Source of the DNA: Liolophura sinensis
Taxonomy: Eukaryota; Mollusca; Polyplacophora; Chitonida; Chitonidae
Direction of reading: 5' to 3'
Assembly: GCF_032854445.1 (NCBI RefSeq)
Contig: NC_088302.1
Span: 14,443,338 to 14,507,337 of the forward strand
Length of the DNA: 64,000 nucleotides
Part shown: positions 48,500 to 60,261 of the stretch, in pieces
Layout: the number at the start of each line of letters is the position of its first letter
How positions within the stretch are numbered: position 1 is the stretch's first letter
Program-made: the position numbers and the translations under genes
The notes under the pieces: generated by a model
What the model saw: the letters and a program-made list of their open reading frames with translations, nothing else
Database searches by the model: none
What the model was told of the DNA's origin: nothing

Positions 48500-49078
48500 T
48501 TTAAAGGAGAAGAAAACTTAAAATTATGGCACTATAGGCTGAAAAGAGCACATTTTTTTCTATCTGGTGGTGCCTGCTGAATAATTTTGCGATTTTTCCT
48601 CATCATACACGTAAAGCCTGAAGACGTCAAAACTGGCATAAATCGCTTAGTCCATCGCGTCCTCCATCTTTAACACCTTGTAATTTATGCTGGGAATGTG
48701 TTGCCTCTCAGACAATGAGAATCGTTAAAACTGCCGGCTTGTTCGTGTAAACTCGGAACCTACGTCCAACATTCCTGTTTTCTGATCGTCAAGCGGAAAC
48801 GGACTGTACTGTTCGCTGCCTTCTGGGAAGAAGAGCTCTACCGGAAATGTACGAACTGCACTTCAGCGGTTTCCGAAGGCAATTCTCCTCCTAACACAGA
48901 AGACTTCAGGACGAGTTCTTAGGCAAAATCAAGTCGCCCACGGTGGATTTCGGCGCTGACTTAATTTATAATTTATCAACTTGAAGTACATATTAGAATT
49001 TTTTAAGGTATGCACCTGCGAGGAAATGCATACTCTTTTCAATGGTATTTGATTGATATTTAAATTTTCTCCTTTAAA
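48500..49078. mobile_element. MITE-like element with TTTAAAGGAGAA terminal inverted repeats, 579 bp
   Basis: The left end TTTAAAGGAGAAGAAAA (48500) and right end ATTTTCTCCTTTAAA (49078) are inverted repeats. The interior is more GC-rich than its surroundings and has no transposase frame. The TTAA inside the TTTAAA termini would fit a TTAA target site (piggyBac-like), but this cannot be separated from the terminal repeat itself. Non-autonomous DNA transposon by structure. Confidence 0.65.
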
Positions 49079-50804
49079 TTATCTTTCATTTTCACTTATA
49101 CGATTTCTCATCTTTTGAAGATCTGAATGACGACAAGGAACAGTAACGTGTTATTTTTGCTTTGGTATGCAAGAGGAATATAATAGTGTCATTTTTCTTG
49201 AAGAAGTAAAGATACAAAAAGTTTTTAAACACGTACTTCCAAAAAGCCTTGCAAGCTGATGTATGAAAAGGAATTTACAGCTTACCTCTTCAACTACAAC
49301 GCGCCTTGTCGCGACAAAACATCTGTTTCACGCACAAATATGCATACCGTATCAGTGGAACGTTGGACTGGCATGGGCAAAGGGCCACAAGAACGTGGTC
49401 GACCAAGGCTGATTCTGAATCAATGGTATTCTGGATGCGGTCAGTGGTAGCATCCATCAAAGATTTCACTGGTGATAAAACATCACAGTATGCCCAACCA
49501 CACCACACTAACATTTTGTGAAGAAGGAATACGTTATGGAAACGGGAAAACAGGTTTAATGACTTGAAAATCGAACCACTGGATTTTGAATTACAGGCGT
49601 TTCGTTGTGACATATTGTGTTATAGTTAAAGATGTAGACTGTAAATTCCTCGTCATACATCATGCCCTAAGGGTTTATGTAAGAATGCATATATGAATTA
49701 TATGAAGTTCGAGTCCTTAACGGAAAGGACTTTAACTCTTCCCTTGCTATTCCATAATAGCAGGTTACTTTTCGTTTCTTTTTAAAAGGTAAATATTCCC
49801 ATGAGATGAAATGCCTGGACTAGTGATATTCGGTATTTAAGATTTCCGACGACAAACCGCTGACAAAATGTCTGGAGATTCATCACTCTCCTCATAATAT
49901 GCACTTGGCTGAATTTCAAATCAGTATTTTTTTGAATACAGATAAATTTTCGATTCAATTTCGCTTACAGCTGTTCCTACCTTTTTTTGTCCGCCAGTCT
50001 CTTCTTTTATCTTTAAAGTGCATAATATTACAACTAAGTATGGTTTAACGTTCAAAGTGTAGGAAAAACATGATTTGTGCACAGAAGTCGCTTTCACAGT
50101 GAATAAGCTTTTTTCGACCACACTGCTCAACGCCAGCACAGTTTTGAGCGTAGAAGCGTTAGTTATGCGCTTCGAGATGTGTATTTTTGAAAGACGCTGT
50201 AACACTTACATTGTTCAGTGTATCGTTAAACTCTAGTCACGCAAATAACACAGAATGGAATAGCTACAAAAATCTCCGACTGAGATATAAACATCTCTTG
50301 TGATTGGCTATGTATACTCAAACGTCGAATGTAGCACCATGCTCTATGCTTGTCCTTTCTAATCCTTTCTAATCAAAATTTATCATAATATCTTCCAGAT
50401 CCGTAGAATACCGGTTTGCTTGTATTTACCTGTTGTATTTTGGTTTCGTTATGCTGCAGTATGACACATATTCACTGACATCTACATGTACATGGGTGAC
50501 CCATTTACACATTTACACATACATAGTAAACATACATGTCATAAGATATCACACGCTCATTTACATACACAAGCCTGAATGCTACAATATGGTTTATTAT
50601 ATTGTCGTAGATACTCTGTTTATACTCTCTATGCAGTAAGCCTTTCATACTGTATTCTTTCATATCAGGTATGATTCTGATGGTGGACTAAGCATCCCCC
50701 CCCCCATGCCGAGGTCATTTGTATTGCTTTCACGTGATTCTTTAACAAGTGTTATGACAACACAGCATTCTGAGTAATTCTCCGGTTGTGTGTTGCCATT
50801 TGCC

Positions 50805-50860
50805 AACTATAAAACTGTCGTCACTGCTCTAAGCTTACTTTTATACTGCTGTCTTTTATT
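50805..50860 (-). repeat. Element S unit, isolated copy outside the array
   Basis: TTGCCAACTATAAAACTGTCGTCACTGCTCTAAG is the reverse complement of the 48-bp unit plus its GGCAAAT flank. It shows that element S is dispersed and not confined to the duplicated segments. Confidence 0.55.
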
Positions 50861-51104
50861 ATACTTGGTATCATGTACATACCTGTCATATAACGGCATA
50901 TACTAATTTAGATTATACTGCTCTGTCGTATTATATGGCAACTGCACTTTTCCATGCACATGTATATCTGCCATAGTATGCTACATAGTTATTTACACAA
51001 CCGTCATATCGTATCACGTAAATCTATTCATTTACATATAAATATTTATATGTATATATACATATATATAAGCAAATAAGTTAATCATACTTTGCCATAT
51101 TATG

Positions 51105-51236
51105 GCACAAGATCATTAATACTCATTTACATGTAATATTATGGCTCATACTCATTTACATGTATGTAAAATTATGGCTCATACTCATTTACATGTATGT
51201 TAATATATGGCTCACACCCATTTACATGTAAATGTT
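51105..51236. repeat. 33-bp tandem repeat, about 3.5 copies
   Basis: ATTATGGCTCATACTCATTTACATGTATGT repeats, with GGCTCA at 51143, 51176 and 51209. It lies at the end of a longer TACATGTA-rich region. Confidence 0.85.
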
Positions 51237-51419
51237 TCTGTCGTGTTATTCTGAATATTCGTGTGTAATAGCGGCGCTCAAACAACTTTACTTACCCGTT
51301 CACACTACAAAAGAAGAGGTCCCTTGGACAGCAAATCCCACTCTCACACGTGTTAACAATGATCGATCGACGGCACTAATACACATATATGGCCCTTTTG
51401 TGCAGTCCGTTGACTGCGT

Positions 51420-51535
51420 TTGTTCAGGACCACCGGTTTCCTCCACCCATAAAACTGAGTACCATTGTATAAGGGACAAACTCTTGAGTATGGTGTTAAA
51501 CAAGAATCAAATCAATCAGTCAATCAATCAATCAA
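51420..51535 (+). mobile_element. SINE family 1-related tail fragment
   Basis: GGTTTCCTCCACCCATAAAACTGAG, ATTGTATAAGGGACAAACTC, TTGAGTATGGTGTTAAACAAGAATCAAAT and CAATCAATCAATCAA. It is a variant of the family 1 3' end with a CAAT-rich terminus. Confidence 0.6.
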
Positions 51536-51609
51536 CTGCAACGTTTAGGAATGCTTTGCATTTTGTATGTATGTGTGTATGTACGTATATATGTATACAT
51601 GCGTTGGCT

Positions 51610-51860
51610 TTATCACTTTTTCAGTCATATGACGACGAGGAGTAATTAGGCGTCTGTACATATACTGTGTCTTCTCGTAGCAGGGAGAGTTCATGCCGCC
51701 AAGGTGTTGCGCCGCTGAATACACCCAGACAGGATACCCCATCCAGCCACATTATAATGACACCGGGCCAATCGGTGCTGTCTCTTTGCTCTAACCTCCG
51801 GGTACTGAGTGCCAAACGAGGCAGCAACTGGTACCATGTTTAAAATGTTTGGCCCAGCTT
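51610..51860 (-). mobile_element. SINE family 3, 3' two thirds
   Basis: Contains CAGTCATATGACGACGAGGAG, TTCATGCCGCCAAGGTG, ACAGGATACCCCATCCAGCCACATTATAATGAC and CGGGCCAATCGGTGC. Order and orientation are as in 17575-17790. The tRNA-like head is not evident. Confidence 0.65.
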
Positions 51861-52499
51861 TGCACTTTGAACGCCGCTTATATAAGGCTTATGTTTAGGC
51901 TAAACCCAGGCGTTTAAAACATACAGGTGTTTTTCATATTTCCCACGCGTTACCTGAGACGTCAGATGGAAAATCCATCCTTGGTGTCTTTCTGGAATAG
52001 TTTTCTGGAGCACCGAGATGTAGTCTTTGACAGAAGCTACTGGTGCTTTGCTTCAGGGGAATGCAATTGAAACAGAGGGGCACTTCTTTGCGTACACTGC
52101 TGGAGTTGTTTTCGAAACATGGGTGGAGCCTTGGGAATATTGCTATATGACAACAAACAAATTCCGTCAGCTTAGTCAGCAGTATAGTTGCTTCCTCCCG
52201 TAAACGTTACCCGATTTGTAGCAGTTATATGTGTTTTCTGACACCACAGACTAGAGCAAGAGTTCAAACTGCACTGTCATAAACTTTGCTTACTCAAGTT
52301 AGACTCGGCATCGGCTTTTCACGCATTATGAAGCGAGATGAGTCATAAGGCGTGATAATATGGCCATACGTTGTGGTCGAAAATTTCTCTGTCTTGCCAA
52401 AATTAGTACACAGCAAGTAGAAAGGAGCTAGAGTAAGTACTAGTCGGCGTTACATGGTCGGGGCATCATGTCTACTATCTGACCTGACTTTCCAGAGAA

Positions 52500-52990
52500 A
52501 AAATGTTGAGCACTTTGCAAATGCAAAAGCACATGTATCACATTCAATACTAAAGTTCGAATCTCATGTTAGCCATCATTTTTGCATATCTTGATTTTCA
52601 GAGTTCGGAGCAATGGTCCGTTTAATTAATGTTCAGACGTAAAAACATCAAGGCTCTTTATTGTGTTCTTTATGATCAAAAATAATGTATTGAAAATGTT
52701 GTAAATCCAAAGCAAACAAACACATTCCTCAAGCTCCAATCTCTTGATGACCATTCTTTTCTCAGTTCTAAGTTTAAGAGTTGAGAACAATTTTCCATTG
52801 TGAAATTTCTGACCATGTGTAAAAATATTAAGGCAATTTGTTGCCTTTGTCTGATGGACGAGAATAAAATGTTATTGATGTAAAACAAAAGCAAACACAC
52901 GCATTTCTCAAGTTCGAATCTTACGTTGACCAGTATTTTCTCATTTCTTGATTTCAGAGTTAGGAGCTGTTTTCCATTGTGCATTGTAAT
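52500..52990. repeat. 178-bp tandem repeat, about 2.7 copies
   Basis: CTCAAGTTCGAATCT ... TCATTTCTTGATTTCAGAGTT ... TTTTCCATTGTG ... GACCATGTGTAAAAATATTAAGGC recurs with marker positions 52556, 52734 and 52913 (offsets 178 and 179). The divergence is appreciable. This monomer length is satellite-like. Confidence 0.82.
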
Positions 52991-55650
52991 TATCATTTAT
53001 GATAATTAACATTATCTCGTGTGGACAGTTATGGTAGAGATAACATTGCATTAATGTGGTGGACTTAAAACACAGAGAAAACAGTCGGAATCGATCTCTT
53101 GACATAACTATCATGACGCTACAGTAATCTCAAATGTGATCTGTTTGTGCACCGAATAACCGAAGACCCTACACTTGGTTCGTAAGAGAACCCGCCATCA
53201 ACATGTCGCACCTGAATCCACGAAGAAGCCGGCCAAGTTTGTTTGATCATCAGACACCATTGGTTATGTAGATCACACATTTGACATTACAGCGAAGCGG
53301 AGAGCTTAAATAGCAGGCTGTAAAAAGAGTGAATGCATCTATTTACAGGACATCGAATCCCTGTCGCCTGACTACCAATGCATTTTCCGTCTCACAGAAG
53401 TCCGCAATTCCGGCTAGCGGTAATCCTGTTTTCCATGAAATCGTAATTTTCCCGGAAAGCTCGTGGAGACGCTGGATGAGCACAGCCTTGTTCGTCTTGC
53501 TGCTTTAAAATGTGGTGAGGAATAGCTTTGATGGATTTCAAGAGATTGAGTCTTAGTCTTAGCCCAGGATCTAAGCAAGACATTCCGAAGTAATCGTTTG
53601 TCTAAAGCCCTCTGTCGTTCCATTTATTATCCTCCATTGTGCCCATTGCATGTAAGATAAAGCGAATAACATTAAACTGTTCTCGTTTTTCAGGCGTCAA
53701 ATTCCTTGTATTGTCGGTACGGATAGCAGCTCCAAAATGATTTCATTTTTTTACACTTTAAAGGAAAAATAACTTTAATTAATGAGAAAATCGAATTGTT
53801 CAGTGGGAAGTACTTGAAACTCAACAACGCATTCTCCTTCATTTTCTTTGAAACGCTGCTCAAACACTCACGTTTTTCAGTTTTATTTTTACAAACTTCG
53901 TAACAGAACGTCCCTTTCAGGCACTAATTGCCTTACTTTCATTTGTCTTTGTGTCTAACCACAATTTTCACACGCACTCGCCACCATTTAGTCCTTTGCA
54001 AGACAATATCTCCATTTAGCAGGTCGTTCCAATGTCGTCTTACTTGTATCACAACCTCACTAAAAAGCCTTACGGAATGCTATAGCCTCACCAACTTCGG
54101 TGATGGGATTGTAGTGACTCAGGCTAGGATCAACCAATCTATACGTTGTCTGGTAAACGGTGTATACAGAAGCAATTGGGAGATGATTAAAGAGCTGGCT
54201 CGCTTCAACTTCAAGCCTCAATCTCTGGCTGCTTCGAGCACGGCTTCGAGTCAGCGGGTTTGAGAGGTACCGTTATCTGGCAAAGGTCGGCGATGTACTC
54301 TAGGCACTTCGATTTTCCCCACCTATAAATGTGACCGCTGTCATATAACTGAAAAAATTCTTAAACACAACATTAAACACCAATCAAATAAATAGAGGAT
54401 TGATTAATTAAGCTATAGTAATTTATTTATTTGATTGTTGCTTACAAACTGTAGTTATCAATCACTTCTCTAGTGACGATTAAAACAGTTTCAATACCAG
54501 ATACAAAACACATTAAGGCACTAAATAATGACAGCAGTTATTTTTCTCAATTTCCCCAACTTATTAACCTTACGGTTACCCGCACAAGAGACAAGGGAAA
54601 CATTTCAAAAAACACCAATAAATTAAACAAATACATGCTAGTCAGTTTACCAGCCAACCAATCTGTCACTAAGCATTAACCTGTTTTTACCTTCTGTGTA
54701 TGGTACATTAGACAAGACAAGTGTGGAAAGAGCTAACCAAACCTTGCTCTGTCACAAGTCATCATTCAAAGGGGTAATGACATGTGCTAATCACACCTCA
54801 GAGTACGGAGGACACTTACCAACACCCTCATGGGCGTCCGAAATTGGCTCGTTCCGGCTTTAACACAATCCGTCTGGTCCCTCAACCATTCAGCAGTCAC
54901 GGCGCATGCCGGATGTTATTGCCTGTCTGAAAGTCTCAATCAGTCCGAGATCCGGCATGATCCTTTTAGTGAATTCCCCATTGGTTGAAGTTACAAGGTC
55001 GTCGCCCTCGCTCACGCTAGATCTGATTTGGCCACCCCATCAAAGTCAACATCGGCAATGGCGTTTGTTGAAGAGATTTCAACGGAAGGATTTAGTTGAC
55101 ATTCGCAGGAACTCGAATAATTTCGATAAACGGTCATTTATGAAGGAATCTTCATTAGATTAGGCGAGATCAAAGGGAAGAAAGCTACCAGGCACATCCA
55201 GAAAGTTCATGGACGTCAATTCTATCCGGACCAGGCGTCTTTTTCACTCGATCACGAACTATACTCCAGAAAGCAGTTCGTTAGGATATTTCTGTCTTCT
55301 TTATGTAACAAGGTATCGGTTTTCCTCGCTAGCCAGACAGCTCGTACATTGCTCCCAGTCAAATGCAGAGCTTCTTTGCCAAAATAAATCTCATGTTGAG
55401 AATTTAGACTAACCGCTTGTCTGAAGGTAGATCCTGGTTTATCCTTGTTTCATTAAACTGAGTGTCTTCTCCTGTCTAAAGTCAATTTAATATACAAATG
55501 AAAAGGTATTGTATGATTTCTCATGCTGCGGTTATTGGCTGGTGGTGCTTGAATTGCCTTGACCATAGTATATGGGCAGTGAATAAACGAATATTCAAGA
55601 GGATTAATTCAACTTAACGACGACAGTCTTACACTATTGCTAGTCCACCT
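52991..55650. other. Intergenic stretch, no supported gene
   Basis: Plus-strand frames at 53928-54263 (ending NFGDGIVVTQARINQSIRCL, VNGVYRSNWEMIKELARFNF), 54473-54679 and 54906-55163 are open but match nothing I recognise. A SINE family 1 tail lies at 54303-54400. The 54.75-55.1 kb stretch is more GC-rich than its flanks and could be an old transposon relic. Confidence 0.25.
54303..54400 (+). mobile_element. SINE family 1-related tail fragment
   Basis: TTTTCCCCACCTATAAATGTGACCG, CATATAACTGAAAAAATTCTT, AACATTAAACACCAATCAAATAAAT. The ending is the family 1 terminus and the body is diverged. Confidence 0.6.
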
Positions 55651-55659
55651 ATACTAACT

Positions 55660-56000
55660 TTACACCAGATCTGAAACAAAACTTGGTACCAATCTCAATA
55701 AAGTTAGATCTAGACGCCCTATCGTAACTTGTGTCCTAGTAGATTTGAAAAGAATACCCGCTTCTATTTCCAATGTCACTGAAGCTCTAAACCCTATTCC
55801 TTCTTGTCACTTACTAGATGTGAAGAAACAGCTATTTTCATTGTCACTGAAGGCGTATTTAGACGTCGAATCTATACTGACTTGTTGATGACTAGATTTG
55901 ATATAAACATTTGTTTTCAAACTCACTAAACTCATGTCTAGAAGTCGGACCATAAGTTTAAGTAGATTTGAAGTAAATTCTATTTCCTTTCTCATTAAAG
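55660..56000. repeat. Irregular 70-78-bp tandem repeat, about four copies
   Basis: TAGATTTGAA-type starts recur at 55740, 55815, 55893 and 55963. Shared parts are TTTTCATTGTCACTGAAGG, TAGACGTCGAATCTATA and ACTTGTTGATGAC. Spacing varies (75, 78, 70), so it is a decayed minisatellite. Confidence 0.75.
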
Positions 56001-58650
56001 TTATTATAAAACTATCCGCTCCTTATATTTATCTGTTTCTATCAAGATCTAACGTCAGCGGAACTCTCTTCAGCTGTTGAGGTCGAACCTCAGTACGTCA
56101 TTCCATATCAGTTTTGAAATCAAGATTCTGATTGGTACTAAGGTTTGGTCTTTTCATCCAATCAGGGATCGTTCATGGGCTAGGAGGTGTTACGCTAATC
56201 GAATCAGGGAGGTTTCGGCAAAAGAAGCGCATATAGTTCTCACAGTAGTCTTCATACGTAACAACTAGAACTTACGTCTGAACTTGAGTTTTGATGAAAT
56301 TAAAAAGAGCACACTCTTTACCAGGTGAGGATAGACTTTGTATTCAGCATAGAAACATACTTAACAATTAACTTTATTACATTAAAATCCAATCACAGCT
56401 TTGCCAGCTTTAATGAAAACAAAGTGAGCGGGTAAAGACAAAATATGGCAATACATGGCAACATTTTATGGCAATACATGGTTATATATACATTCATTCA
56501 ATGATTCGCCCCCAGATTGCTATACTAGCAAACACCATTACCATAGTGAACCTTTCCCGCCTACAGCACCTGGTAATCTGTAATCTGTTGGGTACTCCTT
56601 CCCTTGTGATGACGTTCAGTGGCAAACTGGCAACGTGTTACCCATACAGTGCAAGACAGCAACGTTCATTTCCGCCATTGCATTAAGAACCAAAGTCGTG
56701 GGCTGCCCAAAATATCCGCTAATATAGTGGCATATAACTGTAAAGTAACAAGAACTTTTGTCTTCGATTTCACTGTATTATTCTAGCTTTTAGGTTTAGG
56801 CGGTTTTCACTAGAATTATCGTAACTACAGCAAATCAAATGGTGGACTGCAGTTCTGCAGGACTTAAAATATTGACCAATCGAATTCTTCAGCGCTCCAC
56901 GTTTCAATTTTACCCTAATTTCGCACTGGCTTTCCTAGGGCGACAGAGAAGTGGTCGCGTTCGTGTTTCTATTTCCGGCCTGTAATGTCGTGAATAATAT
57001 ACTACATCGCTCCACGACTTCAGCTAGCAGTACCCACAAGGGAAGTAACTGGAAATGACCCCATTTAAATAATGAAATCAGAGAGGGATTATGATGGAAG
57101 GCAGCTGACTAACAATGGTGGGCAGTAATCAACAAAACGTCCAAGATATCCCCCCTACGGCCACTGACCGATCAAATGGAACTTTGGCCTTTTTGCCTGG
57201 GGTTAGGTCGAGGTTCAATTAGCGGCCTGTTCCTTTCATATTTATGAGTAACATATAGGAGAGACGGATTTGAATTCGTTAACATTTTACAACTATCAGG
57301 TCATCGTTCATAAATAAACACCGTATAAGGTATTTTTTTTAATTGTTAAGAGATATAAAGACAAGTATTTTGAATCTGCTTTCCTTTAACGCTCAGGTAT
57401 GCCTCAGGTATTGCCAACCAAGTCGTATCATTCAGAAACGGTGCTTTGCTAAGGATTTGTTTCCAAACATAATAAAAAGAAAGCCAAGAAGTTCTTTTCT
57501 CTGAGAAATGTTTGTGCAAACATGCAAAACCATCACAAATAGTTGACAAACTGCAGAAAACTCATTTGCAGGCATAGCTGGATTCCTAGCTGCTTGCGTA
57601 AAACCTGCTTTCCAGCACTTCAATGCATTTCACAGACAGGTTTTAAAAGTAAAAAACATTAGATGTAGTGTGTAGCTAGGCATATAGCCAAATGCATCAG
57701 TAAATGTTCTGAGTTCAAAAGTAAACCTCAAAACTACTAAAGGAATGTGGGTTAGCTGAACAAGAAAACACCTATAAACACGGGAGTCATTGATGTTCTG
57801 CACGCATGTAAATACTGAAGGAACGTCTTATATGAAAATAAAGAAAGATCTGTTGACAAAATCGCTATATGGGTCACGTAAGGGTTAAAACATACTGAAA
57901 GTATATTGAAAGCATTCAAACACGTCTACTGTTGTTGCCAGACATTGCAACTTTAGGACATAACGGTCGGTCAAAATTTACTCATAAAAGTTTTGGAAGG
58001 TAAATTGTCGTATTTAAGCAAAGAAATTGTCAGAGTTTTAATAGTAAACTGTCCGAACAATTCTCTTAGTTCACACTCTGCCAACGTTACTCTTCACACA
58101 AATCCTTCTTCGAAGCTTTTTTCTTTAGAAAACACCGTTTTTATCACAATGAGTGTACGTGATGGCCTAAGTGTTTTTCTTTGGATCCAATGCGTTAAAG
58201 ACGCTATGTTTGCCTCGACTAGATGGAAATAACGAAGCACAGAAAAACACTGCGAGACATACCACTTCGGAAATTGCCGTAAGGGTTTAGCTGTTAGTGC
58301 TTGGTCCTTATAGATAAGCTTAATATAAAGTCTCAGCATGGGGCCGTTAAAAATCAAAAAATCCATTTTCTTATGAGTCCTATTTAATTCAAATTGAAAA
58401 GGAAATGTATGCACAATGTACGTGTGTACTGTCATCATTACACAAAAGCCAATTATACAAAAACTCTCGTACCCACCATGACCAGTGCCCTATGTTTTGC
58501 CATGGCAAACAATAACAATTTTCACTTCAAGCTCCCTACAATCCAAGGCATACACATGAACATAGTTTAGTAGAATCACCTGTACGGAGACACCTGTACG
58601 TTACAGTTGGGATGATACTAGGCTAAGTAAGCCTTTGTCATCAGGGGGCT
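56001..58650. other. Intergenic stretch, no supported gene
   Basis: AT-rich. Minus-strand frames at 57346-57623 and 58094-58438 are short, overlap others and lack recognisable motifs. No SINE copies were noticed here. Confidence 0.25.
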
Positions 58651-58734
58651 GACTTCGTAAAGCTACTTCTGATTTAAGTCAAAACATAAAACCTCGTCAC
58701 AACGCATAGTTTTTAGTATTGAAAGTTGAAATTT

Positions 58735-59060
58735 TGATACATCTGTCTTCAGATCAAACTCATGAGAGCGTCAAAATTTCAAGTTAAAGGCCAAAAATAA
58801 GCTCTAAAATGTTTTTTTCAAATTTTCAGAAAGTGCTTTGTGGAATAGTTTCACGGGCGAATTGCACAGTTATTTCTGTCTTAATTCAAAACTGAAAATT
58901 TTGTTTAGATTTTCATCTGTGGGATTGATATTTTAACACTATAAAGATATCATTGATTAATTCTGAAGCCCCAAAATAACCTCTAAAATCGTGTTTCAGA
59001 TCCTGAAATGGTTTTGTAGAATAGACCCCTGGGCTTTCATCTATAACATTTTGCTGTCAC
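58735..59060. repeat. Two-copy diverged repeat, about 180 bp
   Basis: CCAAAAATAAGCTCTAAAATG ... TTTTCAGAAAGTGCTTTGTGGAATAG at about 58791 matches CCAAAATAACCTCTAAAATCG ... GAAATGGTTTTGTAGAATAG at about 58972. The copies are clearly diverged. Confidence 0.65.
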
Positions 59061-60050
59061 ACAGCTAACAGTTGTGTAGTCAACGTGAAAGGCTTGATTA
59101 TTAAGGCCGTATCTACACTAGACTTCTACATAACTGACAACAACTGGAATGTGAACAAGTTAACAAACGCCGGCAAGTAAAGAGACGTTACGAGCACCAA
59201 AGCTGTGTGGTTAACCATTCGAAACAAAAGTTTTTCGACATGATGTTCTGTTTGTGAAAGACATTGTTTTCTTTTAGCATTAGGTTGCGCGATAACTTTT
59301 CTTTCACCACAGATAGGTCTGAAACATTCCATTGATTTGGTTATATGGCCAGTTTGCACCCTGGATCTTGCTGTTTTAAATCAGTGCAGACAAACTGTAA
59401 ATAAAGAGACGTGAATTCGATGCTAGGCCACTGAAACTCATCTATTCTGCTCCTTCTCTCTCAAAACTATATGAAGCTTAAGCCTTGTTTCTAGACAAAA
59501 TCCCACCCCCTTATGTCAAATTATGAGGCAGTAATTAACAATTATTTAAGTTGTACTCGCAACACTAATATTTTACTCTGGTTAAAAGTCGCTTACAACA
59601 CACAGCTGAAGAATTTGCGACACACAAATAATATACTTTGGTTACTTTTGGTATTATGCATGGTATACAACATCACTTTCACCCGTAGGCGTCACACGAA
59701 TTTATTCTTCCAAAGACACTGTTTAGTGTCTTGCTGCATTATCATTTCCTTGGTTAAAATATTGGTTCCATCATTAATTTGCAAGCTTTGTCAGTTTATG
59801 GATAGATCCTCCCTCAGAGAGACTGGGCGTACGCGAGGCTAAATGCCTCAAACTGACTGCTAAATCCATACAGGCCTAACTATAGTACTTGTACTTCGAT
59901 ATTATGTCTTCGGTTTTGTACTATTACTAGATATTCCAATTATTGTCAAAATACAACTTGACCATTATCTTTTGAAATATTCCTAAATTTTCAATAATAT
60001 TCTATTGATTATGCTGTCCAGTAACACCTTTGGATTACAATATTGCAATG
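59061..60050. other. Downstream flank of the right Largen-like gene
   Basis: No convincing coding frame. The two longest (59126-59359 minus, 59513-59842 plus) have no recognisable motif. It is very AT-rich towards 60050. Confidence 0.3.
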
Positions 60051-60051
60051 T

Positions 60052-60057
60052 TTTATT
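60052..60057 (-). terminator. Candidate polyadenylation signal for the right gene
   Basis: AATAAA on the minus strand, about 205 bases past the stop codon of the 60262-61347 gene. No other canonical signal was noticed closer. Confidence 0.45.
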
Positions 60058-60261
60058 CGTAATTATACTAACCACAACTATATTAATTGATACAAAATTT
60101 ACATATAAACATTATAAAAATTTTTTAAACTCGGCGTCTTTACCCTGCGTATTAATAAATATTATTGTCGAGCAACTCTAAATACAGTGAAGACTTTATA
60201 ATCTTACAATCGATTTGGAATCGTTGTTGGCACGATGATATTGATGAATATTTAACAGGTC

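Larger units (their letters stand above)
49079..52500. other. Intergenic stretch with simple repeats and SINE fragments
   Basis: No convincing gene. Frames at 49259-49450 (+) and 49290-49613 (-) overlap each other and resemble nothing I know. TACATGTA-rich sequence runs from about 50480 to 51240, and element S and SINE fragments follow. Confidence 0.3.

Noticed and set aside
53928-54263. Plus-strand 111-codon frame (ends NFGDGIVVTQARINQS...)
   Set aside because: No recognisable domain, no ATG-supported start, and composition similar to its surroundings. I keep it only as a note in the intergenic entry.
57346-57623. Minus-strand frames suggestive of a transposon protein
   Set aside because: Two overlapping frames of about 65 codons without any catalytic motif of a transposase, reverse transcriptase or integrase.
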